Shown here: piece by piece, positions 1-6,672 of the stretch
Layout: each line of letters begins with the position of its first letter
Numbering within the stretch: the stretch's first letter is position 1
Assembly (NCBI GenBank): GCA_900550855.1
Contig: URTQ01000022.1
Coordinates: forward strand, 1-13,254
DNA: 13,254 nt
Reading direction: 5' to 3'
Source of the DNA: an uncultured Eubacteriales bacterium
GTDB lineage: Bacteria; Bacillota; Clostridia; Christensenellales; CAG-917
Program-made: the position numbers and the translations under genes
The notes under the pieces: model-generated
Databases searched by the model: none
Seen by the model: the letters and a program-made list of their open reading frames with translations, nothing else
Told to the model about the DNA's origin: nothing

Positions 1-65
1 TCAAACGGTTTGCATAAGTTTCCGTTAATACAACTTAGTACAATTTTCCGTTCAAACGACATATA

Positions 66-107
66 AAAGACAAACCGCCGATTAGGACTTCGGCGGTTTG
101 TCTTTTT
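66..107. terminator. Bidirectional intrinsic terminator
   Basis: A perfect 15-bp inverted repeat (arms 66-80 and 91-105) with a 10-nt loop. It is followed by a T-rich tail on the plus strand (101-107), and the minus strand gives a CTTTTATAT tail. It lies just downstream of the minus-strand PH-domain gene and probably ends it. It may also end a plus-strand gene lying left of the window. Confidence 0.85.
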
Positions 108-132
108 AATTACGCTATGTGAGGAAAATTGT

Positions 133-546
133 TTATTTTGTCATTACTTGCGACATTGCGTTTGCCATTTGTGCCGCTTGCTCGCGTATGCGTTCTTGGT
201 CGTATATATCCATTTGCGTAAATACCGCTTTTTTGAACGATTCGGGCTTTTTAATTCCGTAAAAGTATACGGGTTCTGCGCCCGCAGTTTCGATTTTTAT
301 CGTTCCGTAACCGAATATTTTGCCGAACAAACCGCTCGAAACGGATATATTCTGAATTTTGTTAAGTGCGCTTGCAACAGAGTGCGTGCGAATCAATCCC
401 ACTTTTCCTATAACTTTCTTGTTTGTGAGGGCAAGTTCCGTCGTCAAAAATCTGATAAAGTGAGGAAAAATCGCAATAAAGGATTTTTTCGCTTTTTGTA
501 TTATTTTTTCGTCTTTTGTTAAATTGGTTTCGGCATAATTGCTCAT
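133..546 (-). CDS. Bacterial PH-domain (YdbS/DUF304-like) protein
   Basis: A 137-aa protein with no assigned enzyme function. Residues about 35-115 match the bacterial pleckstrin-homology fold family: a TxxALTNKKVIGKVGLI strand pair, then SALNKIQNISVSSGLFGKIFGYGTI, which is the usual 'NKIQ.v.v.qs..grifGyGti.i' pattern. Larger family members carry N-terminal membrane helices. Here the N-terminus is only a charged segment and a short FIAIFPHFIRFL stretch, so the protein is probably soluble or peripheral. The start at 546 is supported by GGAGG about 12 nt upstream and by a good promoter further up (TTGACT 602-607, TACAAT 579-584, both read on the minus strand). It is divergent from the XRE regulator and shares its operator region, so that regulator probably controls it. 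The ligand is unknown. Confidence 0.8.
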   Translation of the reverse strand: MSNYAETNLTKDEKIIQKAKKSFIAIFPHFIRFLTTELALTNKKVIGKVGLIRTHSVASALNKIQNISVSSGLFGKIFGYGTIKIETAGAEPVYFYGIKKPESFKKAVFTQMDIYDQERIREQAAQMANAMSQVMTK

Positions 547-578
547 TGTTTTGTTGTTCCTCCAAATTTATTAATCAA

Positions 579-607
579 ATTGTAATGTAAGAATTCTTAA
601 AAGTCAA
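579..607 (-). promoter_or_regulatory. Promoter of PH-domain gene
   Basis: On the minus strand, TTGACT (602-607) and TACAAT (579-584) are separated by exactly 17 bp. Predicted transcription starts near 572, leaving a leader of about 26 nt that contains the GGAGG site. The 12-bp palindrome 588-599 fills the spacer, so a bound protein would block RNA polymerase. Confidence 0.75.
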
Positions 608-628
608 GAATAAATGTAAGAATTCTTA
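585..628. promoter_or_regulatory. Twin palindromic operators, XRE/PH divergent region
   Basis: The 15-mer ATGTAAGAATTCTTA occurs twice, at 585-599 and 614-628. Each copy contains the perfect 12-bp palindrome TAAGAATTCTTA (588-599 and 617-628), with centres 29 bp apart. The first lies in the -35/-10 spacer of the minus-strand PH gene. The second ends six bases before the TACAAT element of the plus-strand XRE gene. This arrangement is typical of operators for a dimeric helix-turn-helix repressor, and the adjacent XRE protein is the obvious candidate. Binding is inferred. Confidence 0.75.
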
Positions 629-630
629 TA

Positions 631-639
631 TGCTACAAT
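631..639 (+). promoter_or_regulatory. Extended -10 promoter of XRE gene
   Basis: TGCTACAAT is an extended -10 element (TG at 631-632, TACAAT at 634-639). No good -35 hexamer is seen 16-18 bp upstream. The ATG of the XRE gene starts only five bases after TACAAT, so the mRNA would have almost no leader. Confidence 0.5.
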
Positions 640-643
640 TATA

Positions 644-859
644 ATGAAAGACAATGTTATCGGAAAATCCATAAAAATGAATCGTATGGCGCAAAATTAC
701 ACTCAAAAACAACTTGCGCAAAAGATAGGCGTTACGCACGCCGCGATTAGTTATTGGGAAAACGGAATCAATATTCCGAACGTCAAGGACTGTTGGTTGC
801 TTGCCGATGCGCTCGGGATTACGATAGACGAGTTGGTGGGGCGTGACTTGCGGAATTGA
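644..859 (+). CDS. XRE-family helix-turn-helix regulator
   Basis: A 71-aa protein that is essentially one HTH_3/cI-like DNA-binding domain. The sequence runs IGKSIKMNRMAQNYTQKQLAQKIG, then VTHAAISYWENGINIPNV (recognition helix and the WE-G-P turn), then LLADALGITIDELVG, the usual end of the five-helix domain. There is no sensor or oligomerisation domain beyond it. The full start at 644 is kept because residues 5-15 complete helix 1. No Shine-Dalgarno sequence precedes it, and the -10 element is almost adjacent, which suggests a leaderless or near-leaderless message. It is divergent from the PH-domain gene and probably represses both through the twin palindromes at 585-628. It ends at the shared terminator at 936-966. 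Confidence 0.88.
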   Translation: MKDNVIGKSIKMNRMAQNYTQKQLAQKIGVTHAAISYWENGINIPNVKDCWLLADALGITIDELVGRDLRN

Positions 860-935
860 ATAAGTTTTTGTACGCACAACTATGCAAGCACAAACAAATG
901 CTTTTAGAACGATAAAAAAACACGCCTATCTATAC

Positions 936-966
936 AAAAAGCACCGTCGGCGACGGTGCTTTTTTA
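936..966. terminator. Bidirectional terminator between XRE and HU genes
   Basis: GCACCGTC (941-948), loop GGC, GACGGTGC (952-959), flanked by an A-run (936-940) and a T-run (960-965). It works in both directions, for the converging XRE and HU genes. Confidence 0.9.
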
Positions 967-988
967 TGCTAATTTCAAATCAAAGCAA

Positions 989-1261
989 TTAGTTGAACAA
1001 ATCCTTGAACGCTTTGCCGAATTTGACGACAGGTGCTTTGCTTGCCGCGATCGTGATCGGTTGTTTTGTAAGGGGATTGAAGCCTTGTCTTTCTGCTTTT
1101 TCTTTGACTTCGTAGGATGCAAAGTTTGCGATTGCAACTTTGTCGCCTGCTTTGAGTGCTTCTGCTATGACTGCTGCGTATGCGTCTACCGCTGCGGTTG
1201 CGTCTTTGATGGAAAGGTCGGCTTTTGCTGCCACTGCTTTGATAAATTCTGCTTTATTCAT
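989..1261 (-). CDS. hup: HU-family histone-like DNA-binding protein
   Basis: A 90-aa protein of standard HU length. Helices cover residues 1-40 (NKAEFIKAVAAKADLSIKDA). The beta saddle and arms follow, with GFNPLTKQPITI, whose proline intercalates in the minor groove in known HU proteins, and it ends SKAPVVKFGKAFKDLFN, matching the family's 'S..P.FK.GK.LKd'. It binds DNA as a dimer without strong sequence preference and bends it, supporting nucleoid structure. The usual GRNP arm motif reads GFNP here, and the GFGTF turn reads NFASY. These are small departures that may alter arm contacts. AAGGAGG lies about 7 nt before the ATG, and a strong promoter is at 1291-1319. It stands alone, convergent with the XRE gene. 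Confidence 0.95.
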   Translation of the reverse strand: MNKAEFIKAVAAKADLSIKDATAAVDAYAAVIAEALKAGDKVAIANFASYEVKEKAERQGFNPLTKQPITIAASKAPVVKFGKAFKDLFN

Positions 1262-1290
1262 TTTGTTTCCTCCTTGGGGATTGTACTGAC

Positions 1291-1319
1291 ATTATAGACG
1301 AAAAAAACGCCCTTTGCAA
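1291..1319 (-). promoter_or_regulatory. Promoter of HU gene
   Basis: On the minus strand TTGCAA (1314-1319) and TATAAT (1291-1296) are 17 bp apart. A T-rich spacer stretch is included. The start should fall near 1284, giving a leader of roughly 23 nt with AAGGAGG. Confidence 0.8.
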
Positions 1320-1375
1320 TACCTTTTTTAATATTTGCGCTTCAAGAGCGGTTTTATACCTTGCGATTTCGCCCC

Positions 1376-1392
1376 TCAAACTTATAGTTTGA
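1376..1392. repeat. 7+3+7 inverted repeat
   Basis: TCAAACT-TAT-AGTTTGA is a perfect short palindrome between the divergent HU and aminotransferase promoters, about 75 bp upstream of the latter's -35. It could be an operator, but no regulator for it is visible here. Confidence 0.35.
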
Positions 1393-1465
1393 ATCAGTTT
1401 GCGTTTTTTTGTTTCGTATTTGACATAAACGCGGTTTTGTATTGTTTATTTGCCCGTTTTGCGTA

Positions 1466-1494
1466 TTTACATTCCGTTTTGCCTTTGGTATAAT
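1466..1494 (+). promoter_or_regulatory. Promoter of aminotransferase gene
   Basis: TTTACA (1466-1471) and TATAAT (1489-1494) are 17 bp apart. Predicted start near 1501, about 26 nt before the ATG. Confidence 0.8.
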
Positions 1495-1526
1495 TATATC
1501 GAACCTAAAAATCTCGGAGGCGAATT

Positions 1527-3164
1527 ATGGCAAACGGCTACGGCATTTCCAAATGGCAAGATGCAAAGCAAATCAATCAAGAATTGAAGAACTTGACCGA
1601 TCAACCGATCTATTGCGTATCGGAAGACGCTCTCAAAGACGTTCTCAATCATTTCGATACAAAATGCGCAAAGTCAAAAGAAATCACGACTGAGGCAAAG
1701 AAGTACATCCCGGGCGGCGTTCAACACAACCTCGCGTTCAACTTCCCGTTCCCTATGTGTATGGAAAAGGCGGAAGGCGCATATCTTTACGACCGTGACG
1801 GCAATCAATACATCGACTTCCTTCAAGCGGGCGGTCCTACCATTTTGGGAAGCAATTTCCCTGCGGTAAGAGAAAAAGTTTTCGACCTTCTCAACAACTG
1901 CGGTCCTGTAACGGGTCTTTTCCACGAAGGCGAACTTCTTTTGGCAAAGAAAATCAGCGAATTGATGCCTGCTTGCGAAATGTTCCGTATGCTCGGTTCG
2001 GGTACGGAATCCGTTATGGCGGCAATCCGCGTGGCACGTTGCGCAACGAAGAACAAACGCGTCATCAAATGCGGCGGCGCATATCACGGCTGGTCCGATC
2101 AAATGGTTTACGGCTTGAAGATCCCCGGAAGCCGTCAATTCCTCGAATCTCACGGTATCCCCGGTTGCTACAACAATACCGACGAAGTGCGTCCCAACGA
2201 CCTTGCGATGCTCGAAGCAATGCTCAAAAAGAACGTTATGCGCGGCGGTACGGCGGCAGTCATCGTCGAACCCGTCGGTCCTGAATCGGGCACTCGTCCC
2301 ATCGACGTCGATTACAACCTCAAAGCAAGACTTCTTGCAAAGAAATACGGCGCGCTCTTCATCTTCGACGAAGTCGTCACCGGTTTCAGAGTCGGCATTC
2401 ACGGCGCGGCAGGTTACTTCTTCGACGAGCAATACGGCTACAAAGTGGACGACACCCCCGTCACCATCAACGGCAAGCCTTGGATTATCGACGACAAGAA
2501 ACTCGTCGACGGCAAAGTCGTCAAATTCAAACGTCAAGGTACGGGCAGAGATATGTATCCCGACCTCACCGTATTCGGCAAGATCGTCGCGGGCGGCTAT
2601 CCTTCCGCAGGCGGCGTAGGCGGTAAGAAAGAATACGTTTCGCTTATGGCGGCAGGTCTTGCAGGTATGGGCAAGAAAGCGTACGTCGGCGGCACTCTCG
2701 CTGCAAACCCGCTCAGTTCCTATGCAGGATACCTCGCAATCTGCGAAATCGAAAAGAACAACGCGTGCGAAGTCGCAGGCAGAGCGGGCGACCGTCTTGC
2801 AACGGGTCTTAAAGCACTCGTGAAGAAATACAATCTTCCTTACGTCGTCTACAATCAAGGCAGCATCGTCCACCTCGAATGCACGGGCGCAATGAGTTTT
2901 GACTTCTCGAATATGTGCTTGCTCGGTTCTGTCATCCCGATGCTCAAAAAGAAACCCGAAATGCTCAGAAGAAAGGTTGCTATGGAACAAATGGGCGCGG
3001 CGTATATGGCAAACGGAATCGTCACCCTCGCAGGCAGCCGTCTTTACACCTCTATGGCGGACACGGACGAAATCATCGACGAGGCACTTCGCCGCTTCGA
3101 AAACGTGTTCAAGACAGTCGTAAAGTGCGAAGACGATTCGAGATTTGAAAAGAAACCTCACTAA
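1527..3164 (+). CDS. Class III aminotransferase, GSA-aminomutase-like, with insertions
   Basis: A 545-aa PLP-dependent enzyme, closest in motifs to glutamate-1-semialdehyde 2,1-aminomutase (HemL). Visible motifs are the N-terminal IPGGV, MLGSGTESVMAAIRVAR (about 155-171, cofactor phosphate binding), YHGWSD (186-191), DEVVTGFR (D281, pyridine nitrogen contact), FGKIVAGGYP (K352, expected Schiff-base lysine) and GGTLAANPLSSYAGY. All catalytic positions look intact. It is about 115 residues longer than typical HemL: an N-terminal extension of about 45, an insert at about 303-343 between the Asp and Lys motifs, and extra sequence near 455-485. No other haem gene is nearby. The true substrate is unknown, and a role outside tetrapyrrole synthesis is likely. 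The start is set by GGAGG at 1516-1520. It has its own promoter and terminator, and the next gene is a class II aldolase. Confidence 0.85.
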   Translation: MANGYGISKWQDAKQINQELKNLTDQPIYCVSEDALKDVLNHFDTKCAKSKEITTEAKKYIPGGVQHNLAFNFPFPMCMEKAEGAYLYDRDGNQYIDFLQAGGPTILGSNFPAVREKVFDLLNNCGPVTGLFHEGELLLAKKISELMPACEMFRMLGSGTESVMAAIRVARCATKNKRVIKCGGAYHGWSDQMVYGLKIPGSRQFLESHGIPGCYNNTDEVRPNDLAMLEAMLKKNVMRGGTAAVIVEPVGPESGTRPIDVDYNLKARLLAKKYGALFIFDEVVTGFRVGIHGAAGYFFDEQYGYKVDDTPVTINGKPWIIDDKKLVDGKVVKFKRQGTGRDMYPDLTVFGKIVAGGYPSAGGVGGKKEYVSLMAAGLAGMGKKAYVGGTLAANPLSSYAGYLAICEIEKNNACEVAGRAGDRLATGLKALVKKYNLPYVVYNQGSIVHLECTGAMSFDFSNMCLLGSVIPMLKKKPEMLRRKVAMEQMGAAYMANGIVTLAGSRLYTSMADTDEIIDEALRRFENVFKTVVKCEDDSRFEKKPH

Positions 3165-3209
3165 GCGATAACGTCGTCGGCGCACAAAATCGTGCGCCGA
3201 CGTTTTTTT
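3165..3209 (+). terminator. Terminator of aminotransferase gene
   Basis: A perfect 11-bp stem (3175-3185 with 3192-3202), 6-nt loop, then seven T's. The sequence between the stop codon and the stem (3165-3181) resembles the start of the structured element after pgk (10231-10248), and both contain CAAAATCG (3185-3192), so it may share an origin with that element. Confidence 0.92.
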
Positions 3210-3293
3210 AAGGCAACTCGTATGCCTTGCGATACGAACGGTCAAACGCCGAGTAATAGCGGTTTTAATGCGCTTCGCCGCAAAAATAAAAAC

Positions 3294-3321
3294 TTGATTT
3301 TTCGTCCGCGTTTGATATAAT
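3294..3321 (+). promoter_or_regulatory. Promoter of aldolase gene
   Basis: TTGATT (3294-3299) and TATAAT (3316-3321), 16-bp spacer. Predicted start near 3328, leader about 49 nt with AGGAG at 3366-3370. Confidence 0.75.
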
Positions 3322-3376
3322 ATCGATAAAGCAATAATAACTGTCGTGCGCACAAGCGGCAGAGTAGGAGAACAGT

Positions 3377-4621
3377 ATGAACGAATTGATTGTTGCAAAC
3401 GTCAAAAAATACGCGAATATGCTCGCGGAAAAGAAGTATTTGCAAAGCGGTTACATCGCGGTCAGAGAAGAAGACGGCATCGTCATCACTCGTCCGAGAA
3501 TAAATTATTCCGACGTAAAGGAAGAAGATTTGACTTTCGTCAACGACAAGAATATCGAAACGCTCGAAGGCAACTTCCGCGCGGCGGCGGTTATCTTGTT
3601 CTGCGCAATCCGTCAGGACAAAGAGGCTAATGCGGCGGCAATCGTCGACAGCGACAGCACCGTCGAATTTTCCAAAAAGAGAAAAACTCTTATGCCTATC
3701 CTCGACGATATGGCGCAGGTTTGCGGCGTTTCCGTCAAATGCGCGCAAAAGAACGTCGCTTCCGACGTGGTTGCGGCTCTTTCGGGTCAACGCAACTGCT
3801 GCTTGCTTCCCGAAGCGGGCGCGGTCGTGACGGGACGCACTCTCGACGAAGTTTTCACCGCAACGCTCGTTTTGGACAAGGCTTGCAACGCCGAAATCCT
3901 TGCGGAAAAGAAGGGCGGAACGCAACATATGGGCGCAGTCGCCGCACTTTTGGAACACGTCGTGTTCAAACTCAAATATTCCAAAACCAACCAAAAGCAA
4001 CAAAAGGCTGCCGAGAGCGGTGAAAAGGAACAAAAAGAGGAAAGACCGACCGCAGTCGTCACCGACGAGGAAAAGAAAGTCGCGCAAGACATCAAAGACG
4101 CAGGCGTAAGACTTCTTGACGAAAACCTCGTTCAAGGCACTTGGGGCAACATTGCCGTCAAACTCGACGATCAATATATGCTCGCAACGCCGTCGGGAAT
4201 CGATTACGTTATGCTCAAACCCGAACAAATGGCAAAAGTCAATATGGAAACTCTCGAATGGACGGGCACGAACAAAGCCACCAGCGAAAAAGGTATCCAC
4301 GCGATTTTGCTTAAAGGCGACAAGAACGTAAACGCAACCATTCATACGCACCCGTTCTACGGCTGTATTCTCGCCGCAATGGGCAAGGCTATGCCCGTTC
4401 CCGAAAAGTATCAAGACGTTTTGGGCAAAGAGATTCCGTGCGCAAAAGCGGCGCTTCCCGGCACGAACGGACTCGTGAAAAACGTTGCGGCGGCAATCGG
4501 CGACGCCCCCGCTTGCTTTATGGGACATCACGGCGTTATGGTCAGAGGCAAAGACCTCGAAGACGCATTTGCGATTTGCAGAGCCCTCGAAGACGCTTGC
4601 CGCGACTATCTCGCAGAATAA
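3377..4621 (+). CDS. Tandem-domain class II aldolase/adducin protein
   Basis: A 414-aa protein with two related domains joined by a K/E/Q-rich linker (about 203-226). The C-terminal domain (about 228-414) is a complete class II aldolase/adducin domain: GTWGNIAV and TPSGIDY bind the phosphate-type substrate, E304 in SEKGIH is the catalytic acid position, IHTHP gives zinc ligands H323 and H325, and GHHG gives the third (H385). The N-terminal domain (1-200) aligns with it (for example TGRTLDEVF and RGKDLEDAF), but HTH is replaced by DSD (91-93) and HHG by EAG (146-148), so it cannot bind zinc in the usual way. Family members include fuculose-phosphate aldolase, ribulose-phosphate 4-epimerase and MtnB dehydratase, and I cannot choose among them. 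Common single-domain members are near 200-250 aa. It lies 212 bp after the aminotransferase but is transcribed separately. Confidence 0.85.
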   Translation: MNELIVANVKKYANMLAEKKYLQSGYIAVREEDGIVITRPRINYSDVKEEDLTFVNDKNIETLEGNFRAAAVILFCAIRQDKEANAAAIVDSDSTVEFSKKRKTLMPILDDMAQVCGVSVKCAQKNVASDVVAALSGQRNCCLLPEAGAVVTGRTLDEVFTATLVLDKACNAEILAEKKGGTQHMGAVAALLEHVVFKLKYSKTNQKQQKAAESGEKEQKEERPTAVVTDEEKKVAQDIKDAGVRLLDENLVQGTWGNIAVKLDDQYMLATPSGIDYVMLKPEQMAKVNMETLEWTGTNKATSEKGIHAILLKGDKNVNATIHTHPFYGCILAAMGKAMPVPEKYQDVLGKEIPCAKAALPGTNGLVKNVAAAIGDAPACFMGHHGVMVRGKDLEDAFAICRALEDACRDYLAE

Positions 4622-4658
4622 TCGAATATCGAAATAAGCGAATATTCAAACGATATAT

Positions 4659-4691
4659 ACGAAAACCGCAGTTCGACTGCGGTTTTCGTTT
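4659..4691 (+). terminator. Terminator of aldolase gene
   Basis: A 13-bp perfect stem (4659-4671 with 4677-4689), loop TTCGA, with T-rich sequence in and after the 3' arm. It lies about 40 nt after the stop codon. Confidence 0.75.
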
Positions 4692-4757
4692 GTATCGGTA
4701 TAATTATTTTATCGTCGTTTGCTTTGTATTCTTGTATATTTCAACCGTTTAGATAAC

Positions 4758-4786
4758 GAAAAAAGCACTCGTCGAGTGCTTTTTTC
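4758..4786. terminator. Bidirectional terminator, aldolase / HdeD-like gene
   Basis: A 13-bp stem (4758-4770 with 4774-4786) with a GTC loop. A and T runs on either side allow use from both strands. It ends the minus-strand HdeD-like gene and backs up the aldolase terminator. Confidence 0.88.
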
Positions 4787-4836
4787 ATTAGGGGAAAATT
4801 ATTAGGAACAATCAAATGAATGATGTGTTTTTTAGT

Positions 4837-5445
4837 TTAGCGTTGGTCGTCGCAACGGGATTCGTCCATTTCGCCTTCGTTGTACACCGCAGGACGTCCG
4901 AAGAAGCCTTTGAAGAACTTCTTGACGCGCAGTGCAACGATCCAGTCGCCGAGCATCGAGATGCCGTGTACGATGAGGAACGTGCCGACCATAACCGTGA
5001 GCGAGATTGCGCCGCCGATGGGGTCGAAGAAGGTGAGGAAGCCGAAGATGATTTCAAGTATCGAAAGAATCAGAAGCGTCCACCAGTACGGAACGTGGCA
5101 TCTGCCTGCCGAGATTGCAAGTGACAATTCCGAAATGCCTTCCACGATAAACCACATTGCAAAGATGAAGGGCAAAAAGCCTGCCACAACGCCTTCGTTT
5201 GCCAGCAATATGATGCCGAGAATGGTTGTGATTACGCCGTCTGCGAGGAATGCGCCACCACCGACGAATCTCGCAGTGGTGAAGAATCCCGCAATTTCCA
5301 CGATGCCTATCACAAGCACGATTGCGCCGACGATGTACGCAAGCACGGACATTGTCGTGTCAACGGGCAGACAGAAGCAAACCACGCCTGCCGCAATCAT
5401 CAATATACTTGCCAAAAACCATAGAATAGTTGTTGATTTTTTCAT
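4837..5445 (-). CDS. HdeD/DUF308-family membrane protein
   Basis: A 202-aa inner-membrane protein with six predicted helices, at about 7-26, 32-53, 62-82, 88-110, 119-140 and 144-168. It has the internal duplication typical of DUF308: SVLAYIVGAIVLVIGIVEI resembles ISLTVMVGTFLIVHGISML. The tail (169-202) is hydrophilic and rich in charges, probably cytoplasmic. HdeD of Escherichia coli is linked to acid resistance, but most relatives have no known function, and none is claimed here. The start at 5445 has AGAGGT about 8 nt upstream and a promoter at 5480-5507. It is a single-gene unit, divergent from the Pr6Pr-like gene. Confidence 0.85.
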   Translation of the reverse strand: MKKSTTILWFLASILMIAAGVVCFCLPVDTTMSVLAYIVGAIVLVIGIVEIAGFFTTARFVGGGAFLADGVITTILGIILLANEGVVAGFLPFIFAMWFIVEGISELSLAISAGRCHVPYWWTLLILSILEIIFGFLTFFDPIGGAISLTVMVGTFLIVHGISMLGDWIVALRVKKFFKGFFGRPAVYNEGEMDESRCDDQR

Positions 5446-5479
5446 ATTTTTTACCTCTTTCGGTTTGTTTTCTACACAT

Positions 5480-5507
5480 ATTATATATGCCTCAAATTTG
5501 CAGTCAA
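5480..5507 (-). promoter_or_regulatory. Promoter of HdeD-like gene
   Basis: Minus strand: TTGACT (5502-5507) and TATAAT (5480-5485) with a 16-bp spacer. Predicted start near 5473, leader about 28 nt. Confidence 0.75.
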
Positions 5508-5688
5508 CAACACTTTATACCATAAATGAGAAATAATACACACAAGTAGAAAATGTTGTTTATTATCGATAGTATTTTGTTCAAAAAACTTAAAAACGAA
5601 CGTTTTTTTGGAAAAAAATAACTCTACGTTTTAGGCGAAAGCGATGCAAGGCGTGAAATCGCACGCCGATACGCACATAAAGTGCATA

Positions 5689-5716
5689 TTGACTTTTTAT
5701 TGATAAATGATAATAT
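5689..5716 (+). promoter_or_regulatory. Promoter of Pr6Pr-like gene
   Basis: TTGACT (5689-5694) and TAATAT (5711-5716), 16-bp spacer, in A/T-rich DNA. The leader would be about 53 nt to the ATG at 5776. Confidence 0.6.
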
Positions 5717-5775
5717 ATTTATATACGTTTTAACCGTATGACGCGCGCGTCGTTTCGGAAATGATAAGGGGCATT

Positions 5776-6570
5776 ATGTACAAGGAAAGCAAACTCGCAA
5801 AAAACAAAGCGTTCGGAATACTGCTGATGATTCTCGGCGTGTTCGGATTTTTGATTATCATACATAGATTGTGCTATTATAAATTCGAGTATGACGAAAA
5901 ATTCAGCCCCGTAGATTACGGGAAATTCAATATTTTGTCTTTTTTCACGATTCAGTCTAACGTTTTCGTGTATGTTTATCTCATTTGCGCGGGACTTGCC
6001 TCTTTCGGCGTAAACGGCGCAAAGAAAGTCGCTTACAATCCGCTCGTCGGCGCAATGGCAACGACGTATATTCTCGTGACCGGACTCGTTTACACCGCAG
6101 GAATCCCTATGGGATTTACACCGCCGTTTCAATGGCAGGACTCATACCACGCAATGAGCAGTTTTATTCAAGTGTATTTCCATATGATTATACCGCCGAT
6201 TATGCTGATTTTGTGGTTCTTTCCGTTCACGAACAGGCGCACGAATCACAAAACCGTATGGGCGTTTGCGATATATCCGTTCGTGTACTCGCTCTTTTCC
6301 ATAATTCGCGGCGCGGTGGGCAAGATGCACTTTTATCCCTATCCGTTCTATCGCCCCGAATTTATATGGTCGATATTCTCGAAGGGCGACGTCAATTATC
6401 CGCTCGCGTACTTTTTGATGTTTATCGTGCTGATGGCGGGAATGTTGCTTTTTATCGGCATAGGCAGACTTATGATGCTCATAAACGACAAGATGACAGA
6501 CAAAACGTTTTGCGACGTCGACGTGTACGAGCGTATTGCGAGAGAGCAAAGCGAAGCGGAAGTCGGATAA
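5776..6570 (+). CDS. Pr6Pr-family integral membrane protein
   Basis: A 264-aa protein with six predicted membrane helices. These include FGILLMILGVFGFLIII near the N-terminus, segments beginning IQSNVFVYVYLI, MATTYILVTGLVY, YFHMIIPPIMLILWFFPF and AFAIYPFVYSLFSIIRGAVG, and a last one near the C-terminus. FFTIQSN, the HMIIPP segment and the 'YP..Y..fs.iRG....YPYPF' pattern are typical of the Pr6Pr (FAR-17a/AIG1-like) family, whose biochemical role in bacteria is unknown. I prefer the ATG at 5776 because AAGGGG lies just ahead of it. An in-frame ATG at 5761 would add five residues but has only a weak GGA. The C-terminal tail is acidic and hydrophilic. It has its own promoter and terminator and is convergent with the zinc-ribbon gene. 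Confidence 0.72.
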   Translation: MYKESKLAKNKAFGILLMILGVFGFLIIIHRLCYYKFEYDEKFSPVDYGKFNILSFFTIQSNVFVYVYLICAGLASFGVNGAKKVAYNPLVGAMATTYILVTGLVYTAGIPMGFTPPFQWQDSYHAMSSFIQVYFHMIIPPIMLILWFFPFTNRRTNHKTVWAFAIYPFVYSLFSIIRGAVGKMHFYPYPFYRPEFIWSIFSKGDVNYPLAYFLMFIVLMAGMLLFIGIGRLMMLINDKMTDKTFCDVDVYERIAREQSEAEVG

Positions 6571-6596
6571 TATAATTTCTAAAATGCGATTATTGC

Positions 6597-6625
6597 AAAA
6601 AAAAGCACTCTTGCGAGTGCTTTTT
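6597..6625. terminator. Bidirectional terminator between converging genes
   Basis: An 11-bp stem (6600-6610 with 6615-6625), TTGC loop, eight A's on the left and five T's on the right. It serves both the Pr6Pr-like gene and the converging minus-strand zinc-ribbon gene. The stem shares the AAAAAGCACTC/GAGTGCTTTTT core with the terminator at 4758-4786. Confidence 0.88.
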
Positions 6626-6672
6626 GAATTATAAGATTTTGCTAATTTATTCTATTTGTAGTTTATTTCTTA

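Larger units (their letters stand above)
5446..5760. other. Divergent intergenic region
   Basis: 315 bases, A/T-rich, between two divergent membrane-protein genes. It holds the promoters of both. It also has the short palindromic stretch AAAAACGAACGTTTTT near 5592-5607 and a GGCGTG/CACGCC hairpin (5650-5655 with 5662-5667). I see no coding sequence in it. Confidence 0.7.

Noticed and set aside
1..65. End of an upstream gene at the left edge
   Set aside because: No open frame of useful length, motif or ribosome binding site can be seen. A short ATG-to-TGA frame on the minus strand has only four codons.
1674..3398. A 574-codon open frame opposite the aminotransferase gene
   Set aside because: It is the antisense shadow of a gene with clear class III aminotransferase motifs. 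Its translation is rich in Arg, Cys, His and Val with no domain, and it crosses the terminator and promoter regions.
4699..4786. A small RNA starting after TATAAT (4699-4704) and ending at the terminator 4758-4786
   Set aside because: There is no -35 at the right distance, and the terminator is already explained by the flanking genes.
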